Assembly: GCF_022662175.1 (NCBI RefSeq)
Contig: NZ_JAKMCR010000001.1
Span: 1,302,001-1,366,000 of the forward strand
Reading direction: 5' to 3'
Source: Aestuariivivens marinum
Lineage (GTDB): Bacteria; Bacteroidota; Bacteroidia; Flavobacteriales; Flavobacteriaceae
DNA: 64,000 bases
This document shows, one piece after another, positions 46,609 to 55,185 of this stretch. A program made the position numbers and the translations under genes. The notes under the pieces were generated by a model, which did no database searches, was not told the DNA's origin, and saw only the letters and a list, made by a program, of their open reading frames with translations. Positions within the stretch are counted from its first letter, which is position 1. Every line of letters starts with the position of its first letter.

Positions 46609-47317
46609 TTGGAATTTTATAAAAATGTTGTTGCTGTTAAGTACAGTAGTGTTTCTTTTTGCATTTGCCACAGCAAGGAATACGGCTAGAAAAGTATCAC
46701 AGCCAAATGTAAAGTTTTTAGGAGAGAATAATCTATTTATAACTAATCAAACTGTTAGTAAATTGTTAATACAAAATCGGCAAGGGGTTACAAATATGCT
46801 TAAAGAAACTTTAGATTTGAATGAATTAGAACAATCTCTGAATTCTAACCCAATGATTAAGTCGGCAGAAGTCTATGTGTCTGTAAATGGTACTCTTAAT
46901 GCCGATATTGAGCAAAAAAAGCCATTAGCAAGGGTAAGTACAAATGGATCATATTACATTGATGATGAAGGTTTGTTTATGCCACTATCGAGTAATTATT
47001 CGGCAAGAGTACCTTTGGTAACAGGTCATGTTGAAAAAAACAACTTAAAAAGCATATATAAAATAGCCAAAAAAGTTAGTTCAGATGAGTTTTTAAAAAA
47101 GAGTGTGATAGAAATTCACCAAAACAGCAAAGGCGAGATTTTTTTAAGATTAAGGCGTTGCGATTTTGTGGTAAAACTAGGGACAATTGAGTTTTTAGAT
47201 AAAAAAATTAATAACCTAAAAGTGTTTTATAAAAAGAATCTAAAGGAAAATACACTTAACAGGTATAGTAAAGTTAATTTACAATTTGATAATCAAGTGG
47301 TCTGTACCAAAATATAA
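46598..47317 (+). CDS. ftsQ: Cell division protein FtsQ
   Basis: 239 residues with a single N-terminal membrane helix (MLLLLSTVVFLFAFATA), then a POTRA-like region (NPMIKSAEVYVSVNGTLNADIEQKKPLARVS) and a C-terminal beta domain. The TTG at 46598 inside the end of murC is the preferred start; an ATG at 46625 would remove nine residues of the cytoplasmic tail. FtsQ bridges FtsL/FtsB to the division machinery. Confidence 0.9.
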   Translation: MRVNWNFIKMLLLLSTVVFLFAFATARNTARKVSQPNVKFLGENNLFITNQTVSKLLIQNRQGVTNMLKETLDLNELEQSLNSNPMIKSAEVYVSVNGTLNADIEQKKPLARVSTNGSYYIDDEGLFMPLSSNYSARVPLVTGHVEKNNLKSIYKIAKKVSSDEFLKKSVIEIHQNSKGEIFLRLRRCDFVVKLGTIEFLDKKINNLKVFYKKNLKENTLNRYSKVNLQFDNQVVCTKI

Positions 47318-47320
47318 AAC

Positions 47321-48631
47321 ATGGAACAAAATTTAGCAGTAGGTTTAGACATAGGTACCACAAAAATAGTGGCCATGATTGGTCGTAAAAATGAGTACGG
47401 TAAAGTTGAGATTTTAGGCATTGGAAAATCTAAAAGCTTAGGGGTTCATCGTGGTGTTGTAAATAATATTACACAAACCATTCAGTCTATACAACAAGCC
47501 GTTCAAGAAGCTGAAGTTTCAGCCGATATGAAAATTGACGGTGTTACCGTAGGTATAGCAGGACAACATATTCGTAGTTTACAGCATAGCGATTATATAA
47601 CAAGACCCAATTCAGAAAATGTAATAGACGATAATGATATTGACAGACTTATAAACCAGGTTCATAAACTGGTTATGCTCCCGGGAGAGGAAATCATCCA
47701 TGTACTTCCTCAAGAGTATAAAGTTGATGGTCAAGGTGAAATAAAAGAACCTATTGGGATGTATGGTGGTCGTTTGGAAGCGAATTTTCATGTGGTAGTA
47801 GGTCAAGTGTCTTCCATAAGAAACATTGGTCGTTGTGTACAAAGTTCAGGATTGAGTTTAGAAGGCATCACATTAGAACCCTTGGCTTCAGCAAATGCGG
47901 TATTGAGTCAGGAAGAAAAAGAGGCAGGAGTAGCATTGATTGATATTGGAGGAGGAACCACCGATCTTGCCATTTTTAGAGATGGCATTATTAGGCATAC
48001 AGCTGTAATTCCTTTTGGAGGTAACGTTATTACCGAAGATATTAAGGAAGGGTGCTCTATTATAGAAAAGCAGGCTGAATTATTGAAAATAAAATTTGGG
48101 TCGGCATGGCCAGGAGAAAACAAGGATAATGAAATTGTATCTATACCAGGGTTACGAGGTCGTGAGCCCAAGGAAATTACCCTTAAAAACCTATCAAAAA
48201 TAATCCATGCACGTGTGGTAGAGATTATTGAACAGGTTTATGTCGAAATTAAAAATTATGGTCACGAAGAACAAAAAAAGAAGTTAATAGCAGGAATCGT
48301 ACTAACGGGAGGTGGTAGTCAATTAAAACATTTGAAACAGCTTGTGGAATATATCACAGGTATGGATACTCGAATAGGATACCCTAACGAACATCTTGCA
48401 GGAGATAGTGATGAAGATATAACCAGTCCGTTGTATGCTACAGCGGTAGGATTGGTTTTGGACGGGTTGAAACGTCAGGAAAGAAGAAAAAAAGAAGCTA
48501 TAGAAGCTGAAGTACAGGGAAGTAATCTTGTTGATGAAATAGAATCACAGGAGCCTCCTGTAAAACAACGGCGTTCATTTTTAGATAAATTAACCGAGCG
48601 TGTTAAGGATTTTTTAGATAACGCCGAATAG
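47321..48631 (+). CDS. ftsA: Cell division protein FtsA
   Basis: 436 residues, actin-like. The phosphate-1 motif GLDIGTTKIVAMIG opens the protein, LIDIGGGTTDLAIF is the phosphate-2 loop and AGIVLTGGGSQLKHL the adenosine motif. The C-terminal RRSFLDKLTERVKDFLDN is the amphipathic membrane-targeting helix that tethers FtsZ. It starts 3 bases after ftsQ. Confidence 0.96.
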   Translation: MEQNLAVGLDIGTTKIVAMIGRKNEYGKVEILGIGKSKSLGVHRGVVNNITQTIQSIQQAVQEAEVSADMKIDGVTVGIAGQHIRSLQHSDYITRPNSENVIDDNDIDRLINQVHKLVMLPGEEIIHVLPQEYKVDGQGEIKEPIGMYGGRLEANFHVVVGQVSSIRNIGRCVQSSGLSLEGITLEPLASANAVLSQEEKEAGVALIDIGGGTTDLAIFRDGIIRHTAVIPFGGNVITEDIKEGCSIIEKQAELLKIKFGSAWPGENKDNEIVSIPGLRGREPKEITLKNLSKIIHARVVEIIEQVYVEIKNYGHEEQKKKLIAGIVLTGGGSQLKHLKQLVEYITGMDTRIGYPNEHLAGDSDEDITSPLYATAVGLVLDGLKRQERRKKEAIEAEVQGSNLVDEIESQEPPVKQRRSFLDKLTERVKDFLDNAE

Positions 48632-48699
48632 AATAAAAATAATCCATTGATAAAATAATAAGTTAAAAATTAAGTATAAATACCAGTAAACTAGAATTT

Positions 48700-50667
48700 A
48701 TGAGCAGCAAGAAAGAATTCGAAAGCATTGCATTTGATTTACCCAAAAACCAATCAAATGTCATTAAAGTTATTGGTGTTGGCGGTGGTGGTAGTAATGC
48801 TATAAACCACATGTTCCAACAAGGAATTAAAGGTGTAGATTTTTACATTTGTAATACCGATGCCCAAGCACTTCAAAACAGCGGAGTTCCTAACAAGATC
48901 CAATTAGGGGTACACCTTACTGAAGGCTTAGGTGCGGGTGCAAATCCAGAAATTGGTGAGCAATCTGCCGTAGAAAGTTTTGAGGAAATCTCACGCATGT
49001 TGGATACCAACACTAAAATGGTATTTATCACTGCTGGAATGGGTGGTGGTACTGGTACAGGAGCTGCGCCGATTATAGCTAAAATGGCTAAGGATTTAGA
49101 TATTTTAACGGTTGGTATTGTAACGATGCCTTTCCAGTTTGAAGGTAAAATGCGTTTGGAGCAATCGCAAAAAGGCATCGAAAAATTAAGGGATGTAGTC
49201 GATTCACTAATAGTTATCAACAATAACAAACTTCGTGAAGTGTATGGTAATCTTGGTTTTAAAGCAGGGTTCTCCAAAGCGGACGAGGTGTTGTCTACTG
49301 CTGCTCGTGGTATAGCTGAAGTAATCACACATCACTACACCCAAAACATTGATTTACGTGATGCTAAAACAGTATTGAGCAATAGTGGCACTGCTATTAT
49401 GGGATCTGCAATGGCTTCAGGCCAAAACCGAGCCCAAGAAGCTATAAGGAAAGCCTTAGATTCACCCTTGCTTAACGACAATAAAATTACAGGAGCTAAA
49501 AATGTATTGTTGCTTATTGTTTCTGGTTCACATGAAATCACCATTGATGAAATTGGAGAAATTAATGATCATATTCAAGATGAAGCTGGTCATGGAGCGA
49601 ATATTATCATGGGGGTAGGTGAAGATGAATCCTTAGAAGAGTCTATTGCAGTGACCATTATAGCTACTGGGTTTAATGTAGAACAACAAGATGAAATATC
49701 AAATACCGAAACAAAAAAAGTAATTCATTCTCTTGAAGAAGAGCATGATTTATTGGCTAAGGATAGAGATCCCGTAATTATTACTCCAGTAATAGAAATG
49801 GAAGAAAAGAATGCCAAGAAAGAACCACCAATAGTAAGGCACACCTTGGACTTAGAAGATGAGAATGTCGAGGTTAAACAAACCAAACAAAAGCTCGAAA
49901 ATCAACAGTCGAAGAAAATAACCATTTCAAATGATTGTGATATTAATCTAATACCTACTTCAGAATTCATTAAGAATATTGATGTTGAGTGTGAAGAAGT
50001 ATTTGCAAAGGTTCACGAAGAAGACGATTTTATCATAAAACCGGTAACTGTTGTTTCTAAACAAAAAGAGGATATAGTTGAGGAAGAGCAGCAAATTACA
50101 TTAACCTTTGATTTGCCATTAACCTCTGACAATAATGTTGAAGAAGACCCCCTTGAGCCACTAGTTAATGAAAAGGTGAAAAAGATTCCAGTGAAAGACT
50201 ATATTGAACTTATTACGGTTACAGAAGCCAATGAAGATGGTGAAGTGCGTTATGCCTTAGATGATTATATTGAGTTGGAATCTGCTATGAACAATATGAA
50301 GAAAAAAGAAACTGTAGATAAAATAGATGAGGATATTGTTTTCGAAAAGAAAGTTATTGTAGAGGATACAGTTGAAGAAGAGGTAACTACAGATGAGGTT
50401 GACCCAATAAATATGCCTATATCCCAGTTGCTAAAAGAACGTGCCGAAGAGCGTAAACGTAAAATGAAAGACTTTAATTATAAGTTTAACAATGCGAAGA
50501 TAGATGACATTGAAAAAGTGCCTGCTTATAAACGCCAAGGGGTAGATTTAAGTGAAGTGAAGCACTCTTCGGAAATAGATATGTCCAGAACCAGTATTGG
50601 TTTGGATGATAATGATGATATTCAATTAAGAAGTAATAATTCCTTTTTACACGATAATGTTGATTAA
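48700..50667 (+). CDS. ftsZ: Cell division GTPase FtsZ with long C-terminal tail
   Basis: 655 residues. The tubulin-like core (about 1-330) has VGGGGSNAINHM and the GTP signature GGGTGTG (115-121). An acidic, low-complexity linker of about 270 residues follows, much longer than in E. coli. A short conserved peptide VPAYKR (607-612) is the likely FtsA-binding C-terminal motif; another 43 residues, ending FLHDNVD, come after it. This long form is usual in Flavobacteriia, but the extra tail has no assigned role. Confidence 0.97.
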   Translation: MSSKKEFESIAFDLPKNQSNVIKVIGVGGGGSNAINHMFQQGIKGVDFYICNTDAQALQNSGVPNKIQLGVHLTEGLGAGANPEIGEQSAVESFEEISRMLDTNTKMVFITAGMGGGTGTGAAPIIAKMAKDLDILTVGIVTMPFQFEGKMRLEQSQKGIEKLRDVVDSLIVINNNKLREVYGNLGFKAGFSKADEVLSTAARGIAEVITHHYTQNIDLRDAKTVLSNSGTAIMGSAMASGQNRAQEAIRKALDSPLLNDNKITGAKNVLLLIVSGSHEITIDEIGEINDHIQDEAGHGANIIMGVGEDESLEESIAVTIIATGFNVEQQDEISNTETKKVIHSLEEEHDLLAKDRDPVIITPVIEMEEKNAKKEPPIVRHTLDLEDENVEVKQTKQKLENQQSKKITISNDCDINLIPTSEFIKNIDVECEEVFAKVHEEDDFIIKPVTVVSKQKEDIVEEEQQITLTFDLPLTSDNNVEEDPLEPLVNEKVKKIPVKDYIELITVTEANEDGEVRYALDDYIELESAMNNMKKKETVDKIDEDIVFEKKVIVEDTVEEEVTTDEVDPINMPISQLLKERAEERKRKMKDFNYKFNNAKIDDIEKVPAYKRQGVDLSEVKHSSEIDMSRTSIGLDDNDDIQLRSNNSFLHDNVD

Positions 50668-50700
50668 GGTATAAAAGTCTACTGACCTTACTTAGTTATG

Positions 50701-50737
50701 AACCCGAAAAGCTTTCTCACCTTTTTGGGTTTTTTTA
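50701..50737 (+). terminator. Terminator of the dcw cluster
   Basis: 11-bp stem AACCCGAAAAG / CTTTTTGGGTT with one G-T pair, 9-base loop and a run of T, 33 bases after the ftsZ stop. Confidence 0.85.
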
Positions 50738-50811
50738 TGATTTACATAGAGTAATTTCATTATTTTTGCATGCCCATAAGGTGATGAATTGTAACCAATA
50801 CGTTTAAAACA

Positions 50812-51261
50812 ATGAGTTTACAACAAGATGTAATGACAGCATTAAAAGATGCGATGAAATCTAAAGATCAGACGGCCTTAACAGCTCTAAGGGCAGTTAA
50901 ATCGGCTATTTTATTGGTGCAGACTGAAAGTGGTGCTAAAGCCGAGCTAACAGAAGAGCAAGAGCTTAAAATCCTTCAAAAGCAAGTAAAGCAACGTAAG
51001 GATAGTGCAGCTGTTTATATAGAGCAAGGGCGTCAGGATTTGGCTGCTCCAGAGCTTGCCGAGGCAGAAATCATAGCTCGGTTTTTACCCGATGCTTTAA
51101 GTGAAGAAGAGATAGAAAAAGTGGTGGTGGCAACTATTGCAAATGTTGGTGCACAGGGTATGAAAGACATGGGTAAGGTTATGGGTATTGTAAGTAAGGA
51201 GTTAGCAGGTAAGGCAGATGGTAAAACCATATCTACTATTGTAAAAGCTAAATTAACTTAG
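50812..51261 (+). CDS. GatB/YqeY domain protein
   Basis: 149 residues covering a whole YqeY domain: ALRAVKSAILLVQTE, LTEEQELKILQKQVKQRKDS and GKADGKTISTIVKAKL. The domain resembles the tRNA-binding tail of GatB and the stand-alone form is associated with aminoacyl-tRNA metabolism, but its role is not firmly known. The tRNA-Arg gene begins 10 bases after its stop. Confidence 0.9.
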   Translation: MSLQQDVMTALKDAMKSKDQTALTALRAVKSAILLVQTESGAKAELTEEQELKILQKQVKQRKDSAAVYIEQGRQDLAAPELAEAEIIARFLPDALSEEEIEKVVVATIANVGAQGMKDMGKVMGIVSKELAGKADGKTISTIVKAKLT

Positions 51262-51271
51262 TAAAATAAAT

Positions 51272-51345
51272 GGCCACGTAGCTCAGCTGAATAGAGCACT
51301 GGATTTCGGCTCCAGCGGTCGGGGGTTTGAATCCCTCCGTGGTCA
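51272..51345 (+). tRNA. tRNA-Arg (anticodon TCG)
   Basis: 74 nt cloverleaf: acceptor GGCCACG/CGTGGTC with one G-T pair, D-arm GCTC...GAGC, anticodon stem CTGGA/TCCAG with loop TTTCGGC (anticodon TCG, reading CGA and probably other CGN codons), T-loop TTTGAAT. Discriminator A; CCA not encoded. Confidence 0.94.
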
Positions 51346-51365
51346 CATATAAATTGTTTAATAAG

Positions 51366-51400
51366 AAAAAAACGCTCAAATAATCTTGAGCGTTTTTTTT
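51366..51400 (+). terminator. Terminator after tRNA-Arg
   Basis: Stem AACGCTCAA / TTGAGCGTT extended by flanking A and T runs, loop ATAATC, ending in eight T. It is 20 bases past the tRNA. Confidence 0.9.
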
Positions 51401-51703
51401 GGATTACTTCCAAAGTGGAATTATGAAAAAAAAGAGAATCGAATTAATTCCTGAAGCCAAGTGTATAAGTTTAGGGTTTTCTAGAATTTGTAAGTAAAGC
51501 TTCTATTTGTAATGTAGAGCTTTGTTAGATATATAATCCTTATTGATTTAATTTTATTATTCTTAAAACATAAATATTTTTTATGTATTTCGGCTTAGCT
51601 ATATGAAATAAAGGGTTTTATATTTATTTTGTATATCATACCCATTCTCTTTAAAAAATTTTATAATTACCTTAGCATGAAAGGGAAATAAAATGAATTT
51701 CTT
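51401..51703. other. 303-base intergenic region before the AraC regulator gene
   Basis: A+T-rich and without a supported gene. An imperfect hairpin (AAGCTTCTA / TAGAGCTT, about 51497-51522) and a 24-codon ATG frame at 51423 were seen, but neither has further support. The promoter of the AraC gene should lie here. Confidence 0.5.
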
Positions 51704-52567
51704 ATGATTTATGACTTTTATACGACAATGAAGAGTGATATCTTCTTTAATAAATTTGAAGTCGGAAACCTATTGTTTGTTGAGTATAAATGTCCCCTTG
51801 AACAGGATACGGTAGAAATATGGTCGCAATACGATTATATAATTTACATATTGAGTGGAGAAAAAACATGGAGTACAAAGGAGTCGAACTGGCTGGTCAA
51901 GAAAGGTGAAGCCATATATGTTAAAAAAGGAGCTTCAGTAATCAAACAAAATTTAAAGGAGGATTTTTGTATGATTGGTGTTTTTTTTTCAGACGATATC
52001 ATAAAGTTTAGTCTAAAGGATGAAATAAAAAACATTCCGATTAGGAATATTGAGGGAGCCACCTCCTTTATTATAGACCGAATTAATCTGAATATTGAAA
52101 TCGAAACTTTTTTTCAATCCTTATTGGGGTATTTTTACGATACCAACAAACCGCTAAATAGTTTACTTCAGTTAAAGGCTAAAGAACTTATCTTAAGTTT
52201 GGTTACAAGTAATGATAATTTGAAGATTGCTTCATATTTAAAAAATACGACACTGAACAACTTACCGTCACTACCTAATATTATGGAAGCCAATTTTCAT
52301 TACAATTTGAGTTTAGATCAATTGGCAAAACTTTGTCATAGAAGTAAGTCCAGTTTTAAGCGTGATTTTAAAAATCATTATAATATTAGTCCAGGGAAAT
52401 GGATTATAGAAAGACGTCTAAAAAAGGCTGCTGAACTCCTAAAATATAATCCAGATACGATTTCTCAAATTGCTTATGATTGTGGGTTTGAAAGTGTAGC
52501 ACATTTTAGCAGAACATTTAAATCGCAATACGGTAAAACACCATCTTCTTATAGAAAACTAGACTAA
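51704..52567 (+). CDS. AraC family transcriptional regulator
   Basis: 287 residues. The N-terminal half is a cupin-like sensing domain (DYIIYILSGEKTWSTKE, KKGEAIYVKKG), as in AraC regulators answering small molecules. The C-terminal 100 residues hold both helix-turn-helix units: SLDQLAKLCHRSKSSFKRDF and ISQIAYDCGFESVAHFSRTF, followed by YGKTPSSYR. A second ATG eight codons in is an alternative start. It precedes the acyl-CoA-dehydrogenase/RND genes in the same direction and is their likely regulator. Confidence 0.9.
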   Translation: MIYDFYTTMKSDIFFNKFEVGNLLFVEYKCPLEQDTVEIWSQYDYIIYILSGEKTWSTKESNWLVKKGEAIYVKKGASVIKQNLKEDFCMIGVFFSDDIIKFSLKDEIKNIPIRNIEGATSFIIDRINLNIEIETFFQSLLGYFYDTNKPLNSLLQLKAKELILSLVTSNDNLKIASYLKNTTLNNLPSLPNIMEANFHYNLSLDQLAKLCHRSKSSFKRDFKNHYNISPGKWIIERRLKKAAELLKYNPDTISQIAYDCGFESVAHFSRTFKSQYGKTPSSYRKLD

Positions 52568-52679
52568 AGAACTTCAAAGAGCGAGTCTGGGCTTCTCAGT
52601 CAAAACATTGAGCTTTTTTGAATAATACAAACTCTATTTGTTCTATTCCTTTGCATTGAAACTAATAAACAGTTTAATC

Positions 52680-53801
52680 ATGCTTAAGGAAAAAACAGCT
52701 ATTTCATGGGTTGCATTAACCGAGAAATTAGCAACAAAGTTTAAGGAAAGAGCTAAAATGCATGACGAAAATGGAGGCTTCGTTTATGATAACTACGAAA
52801 CCTTAAAAAAACACCATTATTTTTCTGCGATGATTCCCAAATCATTAGGAGGCCAAGGCGTAAGCTACAAGTACATGTGTGAATGCTTAAAAATAATAGG
52901 CAAATCATGTGGTTCTACGGCGTTGGCTTTGTCCATGCACCAGCATTTGATTGCGGCTAGCATGTGGAAATATTATATGGATGGATCTAATGAAGTGCTG
53001 TTGAAAAATGTAGCCAAACATGAACTTGTACTTATTAGCACAGGAGCAAGGGATTGGCTGAGCTCTAATGGGGATCTTAAAAAGACCCAAGGCGGTTATC
53101 TATTTACAGCTAAGAAACATTTTGCCAGTCAGTCTGCCGCAGGTGATTTAGTAATTACCAGTGGTATTTTTAAGGATGAAAATAGGAGTAGTTTGGTTTT
53201 GCACTTTGGGGTGCCTGCAAATTCCATCGGGGTCACTATTTTGGATGATTGGCATGTTATGGGAATGCGTTCCACTGGATCACAAACCATTGTTTTTGAC
53301 AATGTATTCATTCCAGATTCTGCTATTTCATTAGAAAGACCTCAAGGTGAATACCATGGTGTTTGGAATGTTGTTATACCAGTAGCCATGCCACTTATAA
53401 TGTCCGCATATGTGGGCATTGCTGAGGGTGCCTTTCATGAAGCCTTTAGCATAGGGAAAAATTATTCAAGAAACCATAAGCATCTTACTTATATCGTGGG
53501 TAAAGCCTATAACGCTTACTTAATGGCATTGACCCAATGGCAACATATGGTGCAATTGACTGGAGATCTACAATTTACACCAAGTAGTAGAACAACTACC
53601 GATATTCTAAGCCTAAAAACTAATGTTACAGAGGCTTGTATATCTACAGTTGACCAATGCATGGATATGATCGGGGGACAAAGTTTCTATAAATCCCATA
53701 TTATTGAAAGGATGTTTAGGGATGTTCAAGCTGGAAACTTTCACCCTTTGCCCAAATGGGATCAATATGACTTTACTGGGCGTCAATTGCTTAGCGATTA
53801 A
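52680..53801 (+). CDS. Acyl-CoA dehydrogenase-fold flavoenzyme, atypical
   Basis: 373 residues from the ATG at 52680 (MLKEKTAISWV); an earlier frame start would add 14 unlikely residues. The N-terminal helices (MIPKSLGGQGVSYKYM), the middle beta domain (WHVMGMRSTGSQTIVFDNVFIP) and the C-terminal MDMIGGQSFYKSHIIERMFRD follow the ACAD/DszC superfamily. The YEGT block that holds the catalytic glutamate of medium-chain dehydrogenases is not seen; the RDVQAGNFHPLP ending is more like flavin monooxygenases of the group. It may therefore hydroxylate rather than dehydrogenate. Confidence 0.82.
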   Translation: MLKEKTAISWVALTEKLATKFKERAKMHDENGGFVYDNYETLKKHHYFSAMIPKSLGGQGVSYKYMCECLKIIGKSCGSTALALSMHQHLIAASMWKYYMDGSNEVLLKNVAKHELVLISTGARDWLSSNGDLKKTQGGYLFTAKKHFASQSAAGDLVITSGIFKDENRSSLVLHFGVPANSIGVTILDDWHVMGMRSTGSQTIVFDNVFIPDSAISLERPQGEYHGVWNVVIPVAMPLIMSAYVGIAEGAFHEAFSIGKNYSRNHKHLTYIVGKAYNAYLMALTQWQHMVQLTGDLQFTPSSRTTTDILSLKTNVTEACISTVDQCMDMIGGQSFYKSHIIERMFRDVQAGNFHPLPKWDQYDFTGRQLLSD

Positions 53802-53844
53802 AGGGATAAATAGAAAGATAATATAAACTTTAAAAACAATAATT

Positions 53845-54567
53845 ATGGAACTCATTAAAATAATTTCAATTGTAATAAGTCTTTTAGCGGCTGCTGTATT
53901 TACGCTTACAATTTGGAACGGGATAAAAAAATCTAATTTAGACATAGCATTAAGAACATCTTATAAAAAGCTATTACTTATTAGTATAGGTTTTTGGGTT
54001 GTAACAATTTACATTTTAACCTTAACGGAAACTTTTGCATATAACCTTGAAGATGCATTTCCCAAATTCTTGATTGGTCTATTTGTGCCAGTAGTTGGCG
54101 TATTACTTTTGTTTAAAAGCAGTGACTTTAGAACAATACTTAATGCTATGTCTTTTAAGGATCTAGCATTGGGACAAACATGGCGGGTTTTAGGGTCAAT
54201 CTTCTTCTTAGTGGCTATATGGGGCATAGGGCCTAAAGCATTTATGGCTTCGGGGTATGGTGATGCCGCAACAGGTATTATCGCTATACTGACCTTGGTT
54301 TCCCTCTTAAGAAGTAGCAAATGGTCAAAACCTGGGTTATGGCTGTTAACGGTAGTAGGTACCACCGATTTATTGATGGTGCTCTTCATTTTGTTATCTC
54401 ACTATCCTATTTGGTTCGATAGTATACCAAACACGGCTATGGCAGGTTCTTTTCCTATGATGCTAATTATTGGAATAGCGGCTCCAATAGCCCTACTGCT
54501 ACACATTTTTACATTACGAAAATTGGTGTTGAAAAAATCAATTCAAACAGACGCTTTAAAATCATAA
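53845..54567 (+). CDS. Multi-pass membrane protein of unknown function
   Basis: 240 residues with about seven hydrophobic helices (for example IISIVISLLAAAVFTLTIW, FLIGLFVPVVGVLLLF, LWLLTVVGTTDLLMVLFILL). No motif of a known transporter or enzyme was recognised. It lies 43 bases after the flavoenzyme gene and 3 bases before the DUF2461 gene, so it belongs to the operon. Confidence 0.75.
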   Translation: MELIKIISIVISLLAAAVFTLTIWNGIKKSNLDIALRTSYKKLLLISIGFWVVTIYILTLTETFAYNLEDAFPKFLIGLFVPVVGVLLLFKSSDFRTILNAMSFKDLALGQTWRVLGSIFFLVAIWGIGPKAFMASGYGDAATGIIAILTLVSLLRSSKWSKPGLWLLTVVGTTDLLMVLFILLSHYPIWFDSIPNTAMAGSFPMMLIIGIAAPIALLLHIFTLRKLVLKKSIQTDALKS

Positions 54568-54570
54568 AAA

Positions 54571-55185
54571 ATGGAAGCAGAAAAAAAATATTTTACCAGG
54601 GCTTATATATCATTCTTTGAAGCATTAGAAAGAAATAATAATCGCGAATGGTTTGTGCTAAACGAATCCAAATATGAGCATGATGTGAATGAGCCATTTA
54701 ATCGACTTGTCGAAGATGTATTGGAAACCGTTAAATCTGAAGATTCATCGATTAATATTCAAGTGAGTGATGCAGTATTCAGGATTCAAAAGGATATGAG
54801 ATTCAATAAAGATGGTAATCCTTATAAATTATTTAAGTCGGCATTGATTAGTGCTAAAGGAAGAAAACATAGGGAAGTACCAGGGTTTTATATCGAAATA
54901 GGAGCCAAGTATATCAAAATTGCTATGGGATGTTTCAAACTCTCACCAACTCAAATGAAGAAGATTGAATATCACATGAATCAGATTAACGTTTTTACAG
55001 AAAATGCCCGATTCAAAAGCACCTTTGGTGAGTTAATCCGAGGAGGGAATAGTGCAGTATTTCAAACCATTATACCTGTTCATATAATAGACAATGTGGG
55101 ATTAAATCAACTCTTACTAACGTATTGGCAAATGTCAAAACCAGTGATAGATACTTTTAAAACAATATTAAATGGTCAACTATGA
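54571..55185 (+). CDS. DUF2461 family protein
   Basis: 204 residues matching the DUF2461/TIGR02453 pattern: ISFFEALERNNNREWFVLN at the start, then FRIQKDMRFNKDGNPYK and GFYIEIGAKYIKIAMGCF. The family is widespread but without a known biochemical function. Its stop overlaps the RND permease ATG by four bases (ATGA), pointing to translational coupling. Confidence 0.88.
   Translation: MEAEKKYFTRAYISFFEALERNNNREWFVLNESKYEHDVNEPFNRLVEDVLETVKSEDSSINIQVSDAVFRIQKDMRFNKDGNPYKLFKSALISAKGRKHREVPGFYIEIGAKYIKIAMGCFKLSPTQMKKIEYHMNQINVFTENARFKSTFGELIRGGNSAVFQTIIPVHIIDNVGLNQLLLTYWQMSKPVIDTFKTILNGQL

Noticed and set aside
48873-49328. 151-codon frame antisense to ftsZ
   Set aside because: It mirrors the conserved GTPase core and has no family resemblance of its own.
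51423-51497. 24-codon ATG frame after the tRNA-Arg terminator
   Set aside because: Too short, no conserved features, begins with a homopolymeric A run.
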